Shown here: in pieces, positions 48,898 through 57,339 of the stretch
Position numbering within the stretch: position 1 is the stretch's first letter
Layout: each line of letters starts with the position of its first letter
NCBI RefSeq assembly: GCF_900231835.1
Contig: NZ_OCTN01000002.1
Span: forward strand, 1-64,000
Direction: 5' to 3'
Source: Pontivivens marinum
Lineage (GTDB): Bacteria; Pseudomonadota; Alphaproteobacteria; Rhodobacterales; Rhodobacteraceae
Length of the DNA stretch: 64,000 nt
Notes under the pieces: model-generated
What the model saw: only the letters and a program-made list of their open reading frames with translations
What the model was told of the DNA's origin: nothing
Databases searched by the model: none
Program-made: the position numbers and the translations under genes

Positions 48898-49307
48898 GGC
48901 CGCATCGCGACCGTCGGATTGAATGGTGGTTCGCCCGCGTGACCTTGTGCTTCGGGCTGTTCCTGATGGCACCGGCGCAGAGCATGGACAGCCTCGCCTT
49001 TGTCCAGCTGCGCCTCTGGGCCCCTGAATTCTATTGGGGGCTGCTCTTTGCGGTCACGGGTGTGACGCATTGCGGGGCGCTGTGGATCAACGGGCGGCGG
49101 TGGTGGACGCCGCTGGTTCGGTTCTGCATCGCGGGGGTCAACTTCTCGGTCTACCTGATCTTTGCGGCGGGGTTCTACTCGGTGGATCCTTGGACCACGG
49201 GGGTGTTCTTTTACGGTCTGGCGATGAGCTATGCCTCGATCGTGGTCTTCTATGGCGCGGTGAAGGATTCCTATCACGCGCTGGGGGCCCGCCATGCTCA
49301 GTACTGA
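48894..49307 (+). CDS. Multi-span membrane protein in lysis region (137 aa)
   Basis: Three to four hydrophobic helices are visible (FARVTLCFGLFLMAP, FYWGLLFAVTGVTHCGALWI, FCIAGVNFSVYLIFAAGFY, GVFFYGLAMSYASIVVFYGA). It may be a second holin or antiholin, since it lies just before the endolysin, but a better holin candidate is at 50167. It overlaps the next gene by 14 nt. Confidence 0.6.
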   Translation: MRPHRDRRIEWWFARVTLCFGLFLMAPAQSMDSLAFVQLRLWAPEFYWGLLFAVTGVTHCGALWINGRRWWTPLVRFCIAGVNFSVYLIFAAGFYSVDPWTTGVFFYGLAMSYASIVVFYGAVKDSYHALGARHAQY

Positions 49308-49524
49308 ACAACTGGCGGCGCTGGCCGTCTCGATCCTGGGCACGATCACGGCCGTGGCGCGGTGGGCATGGGTGCAGGGCAAGAAGGAGGCGGGGGATGC
49401 TCCGTCTGCCGCCACGCCTTTGTGCCAGTACCCGCCGGAGCTGTCGTCCAAGATCGACCGCCTGACCTGGGCCGTAGATGAAATGCGCAAGGACCTGCGC
49501 GACATCGAGCGGGGCATCAAATGA
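49294..49524 (+). CDS. Small single-span protein with coiled-coil tail, possible spanin-like lysis factor
   Basis: A 76-residue protein with one N-terminal membrane helix (LAALAVSILGTITAVARWAW) and a C-terminal charged helix (SSKIDRLTWAVDEMRKDLRD). That topology resembles i-spanin or lysis accessory proteins, but there is no overlapping o-spanin frame that I can see. It could equally be a holin regulator. Confidence 0.5.
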   Translation: MLSTEQLAALAVSILGTITAVARWAWVQGKKEAGDAPSAATPLCQYPPELSSKIDRLTWAVDEMRKDLRDIERGIK

Positions 49525-49558
49525 CCGATCTGCACTCTACACAAACGGGGGTTGAGGC

Positions 49559-50176
49559 ATGCTGACAGTGGAGGAAATGATCCGCGATATCCTGCGCAGC
49601 GAGGGCGGCTTTGTGAACGATCCCGATGATCCGGGCGGGCCGACCAATTGGGGCGTGACGATCCACACAATGCGCCGTCTGGGGCTGGATGTGGACGGTG
49701 ACGGCGATGTCGATATCGAGGATGTGCGGGCGCTGCCGATCGGGATGGCCGCGGAGATCTTCGCAACCGAATATCTGCGGAAACCGCGCATCGATGCGCT
49801 GCCTGCGCCGCTGCAACCGGCGGTGTTCGATATGCAGGTCAATGCAGGATCGCGGGCGGTTCGGCTTCTCCAGCAACTGCTGCGCGAGTGCGGCTATGCG
49901 GTCGGGGCGATCGACGGGCTGATCGGGGCGCGCACCATTGGCGCGGCGGCCGATGCGATTGGCGAGCTGGGGCCGCAAGTGCTGGTCGATGGCTACGGCA
50001 TCCTGCGGCGGGACTTCTATTACCGGCTGGCGGATCGGCGGCCTGCCAGTCGCAAATATGCGCGCCGCCGCGATGGCGGCAAGGGCGGCTGGATCACGCG
50101 GGCCGAGGCGTTCATGTCGCCCGCTGCGCGCTACACGCAGGAACAGCATCAGCGGAGGGTCGCGGCATGGGGCTGA
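49559..50176 (+). CDS. Endolysin, GH108-type N-acetylmuramidase
   Basis: A 205-residue muramidase. The catalytic region reads SEGGFVNDPDDPGGPTNWGV, with Glu15 the likely acid. Conserved YLRKPRIDALPAPLQPAVFD and a C-terminal PG_binding_3 domain (LLRECGYAVGAIDGLIGART) follow. It cuts the glycan strands of peptidoglycan at lysis. No signal peptide is present, so release depends on a holin, which overlaps it by 10 nt. Confidence 0.9.
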   Translation: MLTVEEMIRDILRSEGGFVNDPDDPGGPTNWGVTIHTMRRLGLDVDGDGDVDIEDVRALPIGMAAEIFATEYLRKPRIDALPAPLQPAVFDMQVNAGSRAVRLLQQLLRECGYAVGAIDGLIGARTIGAAADAIGELGPQVLVDGYGILRRDFYYRLADRRPASRKYARRRDGGKGGWITRAEAFMSPAARYTQEQHQRRVAAWG

Positions 50177-50790
50177 GCATTGGAAGCGCGGAGCTTGGAA
50201 GCCTGACGGGCCTGATCTCGGGGGCAGGGCGGGCTGTTGCGGATGTCGCGGGGGCCTTCACCCCGAATGCGGAGGCAAGTGCTGCGCGGGCGGCGACGGC
50301 GCGTTCTTCGGCCCTCGCGCAGTTCGCGGCGGAGTTCCAGCCGCGCCGGACCTGGTTCGATGCGCTCATCGACGGGGTAAACCGGATCCCGCGCCCCGCA
50401 ATGGCGCTCGGCACGATCGGCCTCTTTGGCTGGGCCATGGCCGACCCGATCGGCTTTGCCGCCCGCATGCAGGGCGTCGCCCTGATCCCCGAGCCGATGT
50501 GGTGGCTGATGGGCGCCATTGTCGGCTTCTACTTCGGTGCACGTGAGCTGAGCGCCGCCCGCAGCAGGAGCGGGATAACACCTGAGGTGGTGGAGGCGGC
50601 GGCTGCCAGTATCGAGCGGATTGAGGGGATCGCGTGGAGATCGGGAGAGGTTGAGCGCGGCGGTGTTGGAGTGCCTAGCAACGCGCTGACGCCCGGTGTT
50701 GCTGCCGCGCCGGATCCGGAGCTGGATCTCGACGCGGTCAGCAGCGTGAACCCTGAACTGGGTGCATTTTTGCTTAGGGTCAGGGGATAG
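50167..50790 (+). CDS. GTA-type three-span holin family protein
   Basis: A 207-residue protein starting MGLSIGSAELGSLTGLISGA. The core FNRL-like stretch here reads DALIDGVNRIPRPAMALGTI, then DPIGFAARMQGVALIPEPMW and WLMGAIVGFYFGARELSA, closely following the GTA_holin_3TM family first seen in Rhodobacter gene transfer agents. A variable acidic C-terminus follows. It forms the membrane lesion that lets the endolysin out and is the last gene of the late operon. Confidence 0.85.
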   Translation: MGLSIGSAELGSLTGLISGAGRAVADVAGAFTPNAEASAARAATARSSALAQFAAEFQPRRTWFDALIDGVNRIPRPAMALGTIGLFGWAMADPIGFAARMQGVALIPEPMWWLMGAIVGFYFGARELSAARSRSGITPEVVEAAAASIERIEGIAWRSGEVERGGVGVPSNALTPGVAAAPDPELDLDAVSSVNPELGAFLLRVRG

Positions 50791-50798
50791 GAGGCATT

Positions 50799-51095
50799 TC
50801 AGTCAAGGCAAAGGTAAAGTCTAAGCTCATGAACTATATATTGATTTGCCGTATATAGTTTGCGAGCACTAGCAAACTCTGCCTTCTTCTTTGGGCCTCG
50901 TTCGCAAATTTCCTGTGCCCGAGCATCTGCGTTTGCTCTGGATATTGCTAGTGCCGGGGCTGTTAGGTATTCAATGTTATCTATCTGAATATCTACGCTG
51001 TCTCCATTGAAGGAGGCGACAAGAGGTTCAGATGGTTGGGAGATACATCCGCTAATCAAAAATAAGAGCGTGAATGCTGTGGCGATTTTATGCAT
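50799..51095 (-). CDS. Small lipoprotein (cargo)
   Basis: A 98-residue protein with a lipoprotein signal: MHKIATAFTLLFLISGC, the lipobox being LISGC, acylated at Cys17. The mature part (about 80 residues) has no known domain. It is on the opposite strand and more AT-rich than the late genes, a typical stand-alone moron. Phage lipoproteins often block superinfection at the cell surface; here that is inference. Confidence 0.75.
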   Translation of the reverse strand: MHKIATAFTLLFLISGCISQPSEPLVASFNGDSVDIQIDNIEYLTAPALAISRANADARAQEICERGPKKKAEFASARKLYTANQYIVHELRLYLCLD

Positions 51096-51461
51096 TAAGA
51101 ATCTATCCTTTTGTTAACGCCTGCAACCTGCTTTTAAATTTCATTATCGTAAAGCGTAGATTGTTAACTAAGGTTAATTTTTAATTAGTTCGTTTGAAGC
51201 GAATGTTCCGGTTTTTAATTATGTTGTTGTTTATTAACGTTATTGTGTCGCGCGTTCCCGCCACGCTTGGGCGCGCCTAAAATAGGCGTAAGACCACTCC
51301 CTACACACTCAACGAACCTGAAACGATGCTTCCTACACGGGGGCTTGGGCGCGCCAACGCCCTCACCATGCGGAAACCCATTAGAAACCCGCACCGACCG
51401 GCTTACACAATCGATCGCCCGTGACCCCAAGGGGCCGTGGCACCATCGCCGGAAATTCCTA
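51096..51461. other. Gap with AT-rich left part and two GCTTGGGCGCGCC repeats
   Basis: The left part is AT-rich and should contain the lipoprotein promoter. The right part has a 13-bp direct repeat, GCTTGGGCGCGCC, at 51265-51277 and 51343-51355. A frame leading into the methylase is open from 51243 (73 codons, Pro/Arg-rich), but homologues start at the later Met, so it is probably untranslated. Confidence 0.45.
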
Positions 51462-52280
51462 ATGAACGATTACCAGAAAGTCCGTCCCGCTGCGCCCGTC
51501 GCACCATGGCTGGGCGGCAAGAAAGCCCTGCACAAATGCCTGATCAAGCGCATCGAGAGCATCCCTCACAGAACCTATATCGAGCCCTTTGTCGGCATGG
51601 GCGGGGTCTTTTTGCGCCGCAGTTGGCGGCCTCGGCTTGAGGTCGCGAATGATCTGAACGGCGAGATCGTGAACCTGTTCCGCATCTTGCAACGCCACTA
51701 TCCCTACATGCTCGATCTAATGCGGTTCCAGCTCTCGTCGCGATCCGACTTCGAGCGGCTGCGCCAGGTCAAACCTGAAACCCTGACCGACCTGGAGCGC
51801 GCTGCGCGGTTCCTGTTCCTGCAGCGGCTGGCCTTTGGCGGGCAGGTGGGTGGTGTGTTCGGTGTTGCCTCGACATCCGGTCCGCGGTTCAGCCTCTCCA
51901 AGCTGGAGCCGATCCTCGCCGCCGCCCATGACCGCCTTGATGGCGTGGTGTTCGAGCAGCTCGACTGGTCCGAGGTCATCCGTCGTTACGATAGCGAACA
52001 GTCCCTGTTCTATCTCGATCCACCCTATGCAGGCGGCGAGGCCGATTACGGCAAGGGCATGTTCGAGCGCGAGATGTTCGGCCAGATGGCGGACCAGCTG
52101 GCCTCGATCAAAGGTGCCTTTGTTCTCAGCATCAACGACACCCCCGAGATCCGCGAGACCTTCGCCGCGTTCCATCTGGAGGAGGTCTCGCTGACCTACA
52201 CAATCAGTGCCGGGGCCGCGACCGAGGCGAAGGAACTGGTCATCTCTAACAGGGAGGTGATTGTGGATTTGTTTGGGTGA
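51462..52280 (+). CDS. D12-class adenine-specific DNA methyltransferase (Dam-like), solitary
   Basis: A 272-residue N6-adenine methylase. The SAM-binding motif is EPFVGMGGVFLRRSW (residues 41-55, FxGxG type) and the catalytic motif is DPPY at 186-189, with LGGKKALHK at the N-terminus. These are the D12 (Dam-family, alpha-group) signatures. No restriction enzyme is nearby, so it probably protects phage DNA from host restriction or changes gene regulation. The recognition sequence is not readable. Confidence 0.9.
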   Translation: MNDYQKVRPAAPVAPWLGGKKALHKCLIKRIESIPHRTYIEPFVGMGGVFLRRSWRPRLEVANDLNGEIVNLFRILQRHYPYMLDLMRFQLSSRSDFERLRQVKPETLTDLERAARFLFLQRLAFGGQVGGVFGVASTSGPRFSLSKLEPILAAAHDRLDGVVFEQLDWSEVIRRYDSEQSLFYLDPPYAGGEADYGKGMFEREMFGQMADQLASIKGAFVLSINDTPEIRETFAAFHLEEVSLTYTISAGAATEAKELVISNREVIVDLFG

Positions 52281-52573
52281 AGAGGGCAGGTTGGGGCGGG
52301 TAGCGGCCATTTGCTGCGTGTACTCGGCATCTCAAAAGAGGTTGTGATAAATCCAAAAAAATGCCGGATATTTATCATTTTACTCAATTGTCCACGTGAC
52401 GAGATACGTTCCACATTAAGCAATGCTGACAGCCTACAATGCGGCACCACAAAACATCGAAACAACAAAAAAAGTCTGTAAAGCTATACCAAAATATTAT
52501 TTAATATTAGCAAATTATATGCGTGGGAAAATTCAAAAATTCAGATGGGAATATGAAATCGAAAGGGGCGGGC

Positions 52574-53569
52574 ATGCCTAACACTAAGATATTCATCTCA
52601 ACGGAAATGGTGGATGAGAGGCATAGAAATGATTTTTGGTTTTCTGTAGTATCCCCAATTTTTGAACCGTCACTAATTCAAGATTCAGGTGATAAAACAT
52701 GTAAGGGTGTTATAAAATCAAAGATGATAGGAAGCCTATCAGTGAGTAGTTCAGAGTTTAATGCACAAAGCTGCCTTAGGAATAAGCGAAGCATAATTAA
52801 ATCTGAAATTGATAGTTACATATTTCAAATGTACACATCAGGAAGCTTCATTGGCGATTTTGATGGCAAAATAAGTTCTGTGCAGACAGGAGATATCTGC
52901 ATCGTAGATCCAATGCGATTGCTGAAGGGGGACGCAACTAGCGGTTCGACTTTAACGATTGTGGCCCCGCGTGACATGATTGACCGAGAGGCTAGGGGGG
53001 CACTTCACGGTATGGTTCTGCGATCACACGACCCAGCCACGCGCATGCTGTCAAGTTTTATGCAGGGGCTACAAGATGTAAGTAACTCAATTAAAAAAGA
53101 CGTCACGATTAAGTTCGAGGATGCCTTTACTAAACTAGTATCGGCCAATATGCATGAGACCGAAAAATATGCGGCTACCCCAACATCACTCTTCTCATCT
53201 TCGTTAAGGGAGAGAGTTTTAGATTATATTGATTTAAATCTGCTAAGCTCTGATATCTGCGTAGAGGGTTTGATGAGGCGCTTCCGAGTATCGCGGGCTC
53301 AATTATATCGTGTATTCGCACAGGATGGTGGTATCGCAAAGCTGATCCGAGATAGGCGATTAGATGTTGGCTATGAAATTTTAAGTAACTCAAAATTTTC
53401 AGATAAATCCATTGAATTTATAGCCCTTTACCTTGGATTTTCTAGTAGCAGCCAGTTTATCCGAGCATTTAAAACAAGGTTTGATTGCACCCCGAGCGTA
53501 ATTAGAACTGAAAGCATATCGCGAGGTGCTAGCTTTAAGTTGCATGATCATTTTAAAAAATTTATTTAA
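52574..53569 (+). CDS. AraC-family transcriptional regulator (cargo)
   Basis: About 331 residues. The N-terminal AraC_binding_2-type domain (MPNTKIFISTEMVDERHRND ... GSFIGDFDGKISSVQTGDIC) precedes a C-terminal double HTH with DICVEGLMRRFRVSRAQLYR and FIALYLGFSSSSQFIRAFKT. It is clearly AT-rich compared with phage and host. I start at ATG 52574, preceded by GAAAGGGG, rather than at earlier in-frame starts. It ends 3 nt from the convergent Hint gene 2, so the two may have arrived together. Confidence 0.85.
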   Translation: MPNTKIFISTEMVDERHRNDFWFSVVSPIFEPSLIQDSGDKTCKGVIKSKMIGSLSVSSSEFNAQSCLRNKRSIIKSEIDSYIFQMYTSGSFIGDFDGKISSVQTGDICIVDPMRLLKGDATSGSTLTIVAPRDMIDREARGALHGMVLRSHDPATRMLSSFMQGLQDVSNSIKKDVTIKFEDAFTKLVSANMHETEKYAATPTSLFSSSLRERVLDYIDLNLLSSDICVEGLMRRFRVSRAQLYRVFAQDGGIAKLIRDRRLDVGYEILSNSKFSDKSIEFIALYLGFSSSSQFIRAFKTRFDCTPSVIRTESISRGASFKLHDHFKKFI

Positions 53570-53572
53570 ATT

Positions 53573-54649
53573 TTAAGAATTACAGTATAGGGACTTTCTA
53601 TTTTTTAGATGCCTTTCAATCATTTCATTTCTTTTTTTACCTTTGGCAATTAGCTGAGCGGATTTCGGTCTGTAATCAAGATTCATTAATTGCGGAAAAA
53701 TGGTCACAATCTCATCTCGCGATTTAGTGGGAACCATCTTTAGAGCCTCAGGTCCAGTAAATAAGCTCTCTGATGGTGAACCTTCGGCAATTATTACCTC
53801 ATGATCTTCGAATAACAAATGTGTATAATTTATCGCACGGGTCGACTCATCAACGTAAATCCCAGGAATTTTGGTTAATTTTACAGCCGCAACCAATACA
53901 CAATTTTTCTTAAATAGACGCTCTGTGATTTTTGATGAAACGAGCATTCGGTGCTGCTGTGACACCAATAGGTCACGCCTAGGAAGTCCTTCCCCCATAG
54001 CACCGGCGGTTATGCGCACTGGGTAGAGTTTTGGATTTTCGCGTAATTCTTTTTCGTCAAACTGTCGAGATCCGATCCAACGAATAGTTCGTCGTTTGCC
54101 GTCCAGGTTCAGCACGTCATCGCCTACTCGAAGCTCTTCAATTGGCCTTTGGCCCTTAGCGGTAAGGATATTTGTTCCATTCGCGAAGCAAACAAAAATT
54201 GAAACATTATCTATCAATGCACCTAAAGCATTGCTGGGGCCCAACTCCGTAAATCGAATTATGTAATTGCCACTAGACGTAAACGTAACCGGAACCGAAA
54301 CCGGTTGAAGAGAGTTTGCAGTAGGAAAAAAATCTGCACTGACAATTTGGTTACCAGCGCTATCCAAAATTTCAACGCGAAAACCTTCTAGCCCTGCATC
54401 AGGATTTGAAGCATCACGCAGTCCAGTATCAAAATTCAAACTCGTTGACGTTGGGTTCGTAACTGTAAATGTTTGCTGCATTACAGTGATTACACTTGCT
54501 GGTGGATTGCCATCCATCTCGGCCACTTTGTTGTCAGAGCCACCGCTGAAATATTGAGCCTCTGTTAGGCCTATCTCTGTATCAGTTCCTGACCAGTTAG
54601 CATTGCCAGACTCAAAACCACCATTTATGATTAGTTGTTGAATGGCCAT
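53573..54649 (-). CDS. Hint_2-domain protein 2 (cargo)
   Basis: A 358-residue paralogue of the protein at 28027-28974. The N-terminal 150 residues form a jelly-roll-like domain (LIINGGFESGNANWSGTDTE, VTFTSSGNYIIRFTELGPSN), unlike that of paralogue 1. The Hint module begins at Cys154 (CFANGTNILTAKGQRPIEEL) and continues with VGDDVLNLDGKRRTIRWIGS, SQQHRML and a basic tail. A self-cleaving surface or secreted protein is a possible role. It is AT-rich and convergent with the AraC gene. Confidence 0.85.
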   Translation of the reverse strand: MAIQQLIINGGFESGNANWSGTDTEIGLTEAQYFSGGSDNKVAEMDGNPPASVITVMQQTFTVTNPTSTSLNFDTGLRDASNPDAGLEGFRVEILDSAGNQIVSADFFPTANSLQPVSVPVTFTSSGNYIIRFTELGPSNALGALIDNVSIFVCFANGTNILTAKGQRPIEELRVGDDVLNLDGKRRTIRWIGSRQFDEKELRENPKLYPVRITAGAMGEGLPRRDLLVSQQHRMLVSSKITERLFKKNCVLVAAVKLTKIPGIYVDESTRAINYTHLLFEDHEVIIAEGSPSESLFTGPEALKMVPTKSRDEIVTIFPQLMNLDYRPKSAQLIAKGKKRNEMIERHLKNRKSLYCNS

Positions 54650-55413
54650 CGCTATACTTATTTTCTGATTTAAGTTTGGGTGGATTTCCTAAATATCAAA
54701 ATACCTCTCCGCTTATCGACGGTCATTAGCGTCAAGTCTCATTCCTATCGCGATTTTGTCTCCTACAGCCCTGCAATGGCGCCTGCAGAGCGGGCCAAGA
54801 TATGGCCGCACATCGCTCCAAGCGAACAGCTTTCTAGACTTTAAGCGCTAGCGTGCTCCTGAATGCTCCGCCTACACACAGTAATGCCTAATAACTCAGT
54901 GTGATTTTTGCTTAACGTTGCAAAGTATCATGCGACTGAAGGCAATTTTATGCAATTAGATGCGTATTTTTTAATTAAAGGACGAAAATATAGAAAGCTG
55001 AGTGCGGTTGGTCCATTTAAAAAGGGGATATTAAATTTTGGCCTGGAGCGAAGTAGAGCCATGGACCCAATGCTATTTCGAGGGAGGTTTCACTTTAGCT
55101 CGGCCGACTTTAGTAAACGTCCAATTTGGGCGGTAAGCGCCACTGCGGACTCCTAACGGCATGTTTGGGGCCGATTCGATAGGTCTGCGCGACCTTCGTG
55201 CGCCGGATTAGTGGTATCATGGTCGGTCACTTCAGGCGTTATGTTTCGGAGGTTGGCTCCAAGATCTTTGACAAATGCTGCGGCGCATACACTTGGCAGA
55301 AAGTGGTTTCTATGACGTGTAAATTCGGATCAGAGTGATCGGGCGCTTCGTCGAAACGCACAGGGTCGCGACAATAGGACCTTTAACTAACCGACAAAAT
55401 GAAGGGCTAAGGC
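54650..55413. other. 764-bp gap without a convincing gene
   Basis: The stretch should contain the Hint gene 2 promoter at its left end and the phospholipase D gene promoter at its right. A frame at 54908-55156 (82 codons) is open but lacks a ribosome site and a recognisable product. Codon-like fragments nearby suggest decayed genes. Confidence 0.4.
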
Positions 55414-56952
55414 ATGGGACAGAGCAGGCATGAGGGCGAAACAGTCACGGCCAGTTTCTTTAACCCAGACATAAACTGCTGGCGGGTGAGGCAGGCCGAG
55501 CGCCTGGCGCTGGTCGTCGATGGTGAAGATTACTTTGCAGCATTGCGGCAGATCGTCCTGCAGACCCAGCGTGAGCTGCTTCTTATCGGGTGGGACTTCG
55601 ATTTTGAGATCGAGATGTTGCCAGGCGAGAGCGACGATGACGGTAACGCACCCGATGGCCTGCCAAACCAGGTAGGTGCCTTTCTGGAGGCGGTCGTCGA
55701 GCGGACGCCCGACCTGCAGGTCTATATCCTGAAGTGGAACGGCGCGGTCGTTGTGGCGCCCGGCCGTATGCTTTCCACCGCAGCGGTCTATGTGACCAGC
55801 AGTGATCAAATCCATTTTGCGCTGGACGGTCATCATCCCTTTGGTGCCTGTCATCACCAGAAAATAATTGTGGCCGACAACACCTTCGCGTTTTGCGGCG
55901 GCATCGATGTGACGGAGAATCGGTGGGATACGCACGGCCATCTCCCTGATGATCCGCGCCGTGTTGGCAAGGACGGGGAAAAGCTGGGCCCATGGCATGA
56001 TGCAACAACTGCGCTGACGGGCCCGGTTGCCGAAGCGCTTGGTGACCTGTCTCGTGCGCGCTGGTTCCGGGCAACCGGTGAGACTCTGATAGCGCCTAAC
56101 ATGGCCGCACATGAAATATGGCCCGACAGTCTCCCGATCGAGGCAACCCAAGTCGATGTTGCGATCGCCCGCACCGAGCCGCCCTACGACGGCGAGCCGC
56201 TTATCAATGAGATCGAGTGCCTGTTTCTGGATAGCATCCGCGCCGCTCGCGACACGATCTATATCGAGTCACAATACCTGACGACCAAGACGATCTGTGA
56301 TGCGCTGCACGAGCGGTTAACGGATGACAATCCGCCCGAGATCATCTGCATCAACCCAGAAGCGGCCCTGTCCGAATTCGAAGATCAGTCAATGCACGTC
56401 CTGCGTGCGCGCGCCATTAACCGCCTGCGAGGGGCAGATCGCTCGGACCGGTTCCGCATTTATCACCCTGAAAACAGCGCAGGCGAGCCGATCTATGTCC
56501 ACGCCAAGGTCATGGTTGTGGATGATGCAATCCTGATCATCGGGTCCAGCAACCTGAATGACAGGTCGATGGGCTTCGACACGGAATGCAACGTCGCGCT
56601 TCATGGTCATGCTGAGCTGATCTCCGGTTTTCGGGATCGGCTGCTATCCGAGCATCTGGGCGTATCGCAGGAGAAATTTGCGGAAACATTGCGCCGCGAA
56701 GGATCCGTCATAACAGCGATCGAGCATTTGAACGATCTGCACAGCCGTGGCTTGCGGCCCATCGTGGCATTGCCGGAAAGCTGGATGGGTAAGCTCCTCG
56801 CGGACACTCGTCTGATGGACCAGCGATATTTCGCGCACGACAATAGCAATGCGGGGCAGGGCATTCGCCCTCGTCATATTGCTATTGGAGCGGCGGGAGT
56901 TGCCGCTGCCTATGTCGCGGTCAGACTGTGGATGCACTGGCGTCTTAAGTAA
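55414..56952 (+). CDS. Phospholipase D superfamily protein with C-terminal membrane anchor
   Basis: A 512-residue protein with two HKD motifs: HQKIIVADN (His148, Lys150) and HAKVMVVDD (His363, Lys365), the latter followed by IGSSNLNDRSMGFDTE. Together these form one active site that hydrolyses or transfers phosphodiesters. A membrane helix near the C-terminus (HIAIGAAGVAAAYVAVRLWM) would tether it. It resembles phospholipase D or cardiolipin synthase-like enzymes. Its base composition is like the host's; it lies inside the repeat-defined prophage end but could be a chromosomal gene if the boundary is wrong. Confidence 0.85.
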   Translation: MGQSRHEGETVTASFFNPDINCWRVRQAERLALVVDGEDYFAALRQIVLQTQRELLLIGWDFDFEIEMLPGESDDDGNAPDGLPNQVGAFLEAVVERTPDLQVYILKWNGAVVVAPGRMLSTAAVYVTSSDQIHFALDGHHPFGACHHQKIIVADNTFAFCGGIDVTENRWDTHGHLPDDPRRVGKDGEKLGPWHDATTALTGPVAEALGDLSRARWFRATGETLIAPNMAAHEIWPDSLPIEATQVDVAIARTEPPYDGEPLINEIECLFLDSIRAARDTIYIESQYLTTKTICDALHERLTDDNPPEIICINPEAALSEFEDQSMHVLRARAINRLRGADRSDRFRIYHPENSAGEPIYVHAKVMVVDDAILIIGSSNLNDRSMGFDTECNVALHGHAELISGFRDRLLSEHLGVSQEKFAETLRREGSVITAIEHLNDLHSRGLRPIVALPESWMGKLLADTRLMDQRYFAHDNSNAGQGIRPRHIAIGAAGVAAAYVAVRLWMHWRLK

Positions 56953-57168
56953 CGCGCCGCTCAATTTTCAAAATTATAATGGCAGATAGATTCGGGCTGA
57001 GAGACGCAAAACATCAGTAGCGCTCCCCCCCGAGGTCATTAATATCAAATTGTTGAACCGCTAAATTGGATGGCAGAGCAGCCGCCACTGTTACGAAGTT
57101 CCGTCTTTGTTCGACAAAGGTCCGCTGGTGGTTACGGCTGATAGTTCTTTGTTTGTGGTTTCCGAAAT
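56953..57168. other. Gap between phospholipase D gene and attR
   Basis: About 216 bp with no gene; together with attR and the following 139 bp it makes a 387-bp gene-free stretch ahead of pcm. No terminator or promoter stands out. Confidence 0.4.
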
Positions 57169-57200
57169 GGATTTGCAATCCGCTACGCCACCACTCCGCC
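57169..57200. other. Right attachment site (attR), partial tRNA-Cys copy
   Basis: The 32 bp match 16318-16349 at 30 positions and cover the anticodon arm to the D-arm. The acceptor stem and T-arm are absent on both sides, so this is not a functional tRNA. The two mismatches suggest the displaced half has drifted since integration. Confidence 0.7.
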
Positions 57201-57339
57201 TTTGCATTTCTGCGTAGTGTGGGGTGAGGGTAACGAATGATGCTGGCTGCGCCCCAAGGGTTCTTGTACCGTTGCTCAAATCGTCCTGCTGTGGCACATC
57301 AGAGTTCAGACATATGCCCCTCGCAAGGACTCCGAGCCC

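Larger units (their letters stand above)
16318..57200. mobile_element. Complete lambda-like (siphovirus-type) prophage, about 40.9 kb
   Basis: The element is bounded by 32-bp direct repeats derived from tRNA-Cys (16318-16349 and 57169-57200). In order it carries an integrase and leftward operon, an immunity region, early genes, a nusG paralogue with cargo, a terminase, head and tail genes, lysis genes and a terminal cargo block. The chromosomal genes on either side read as one ordinary neighbourhood if it is removed. No structural gene is visibly broken, so it may be inducible. The right boundary depends on an imperfect repeat (two mismatches), so genes near 55.4-57.2 kb could still be chromosomal. 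Confidence 0.85.

Noticed and set aside
54908-55156. 82-codon plus-strand frame between Hint gene 2 and the phospholipase D gene
   Set aside because: No ribosome site and no family match; it may be a decayed fragment.
57169-57200. Second tRNA-Cys gene
   Set aside because: Only the anticodon and D-arm portion is present; acceptor stem and T-arm are missing, so it is treated as attR.
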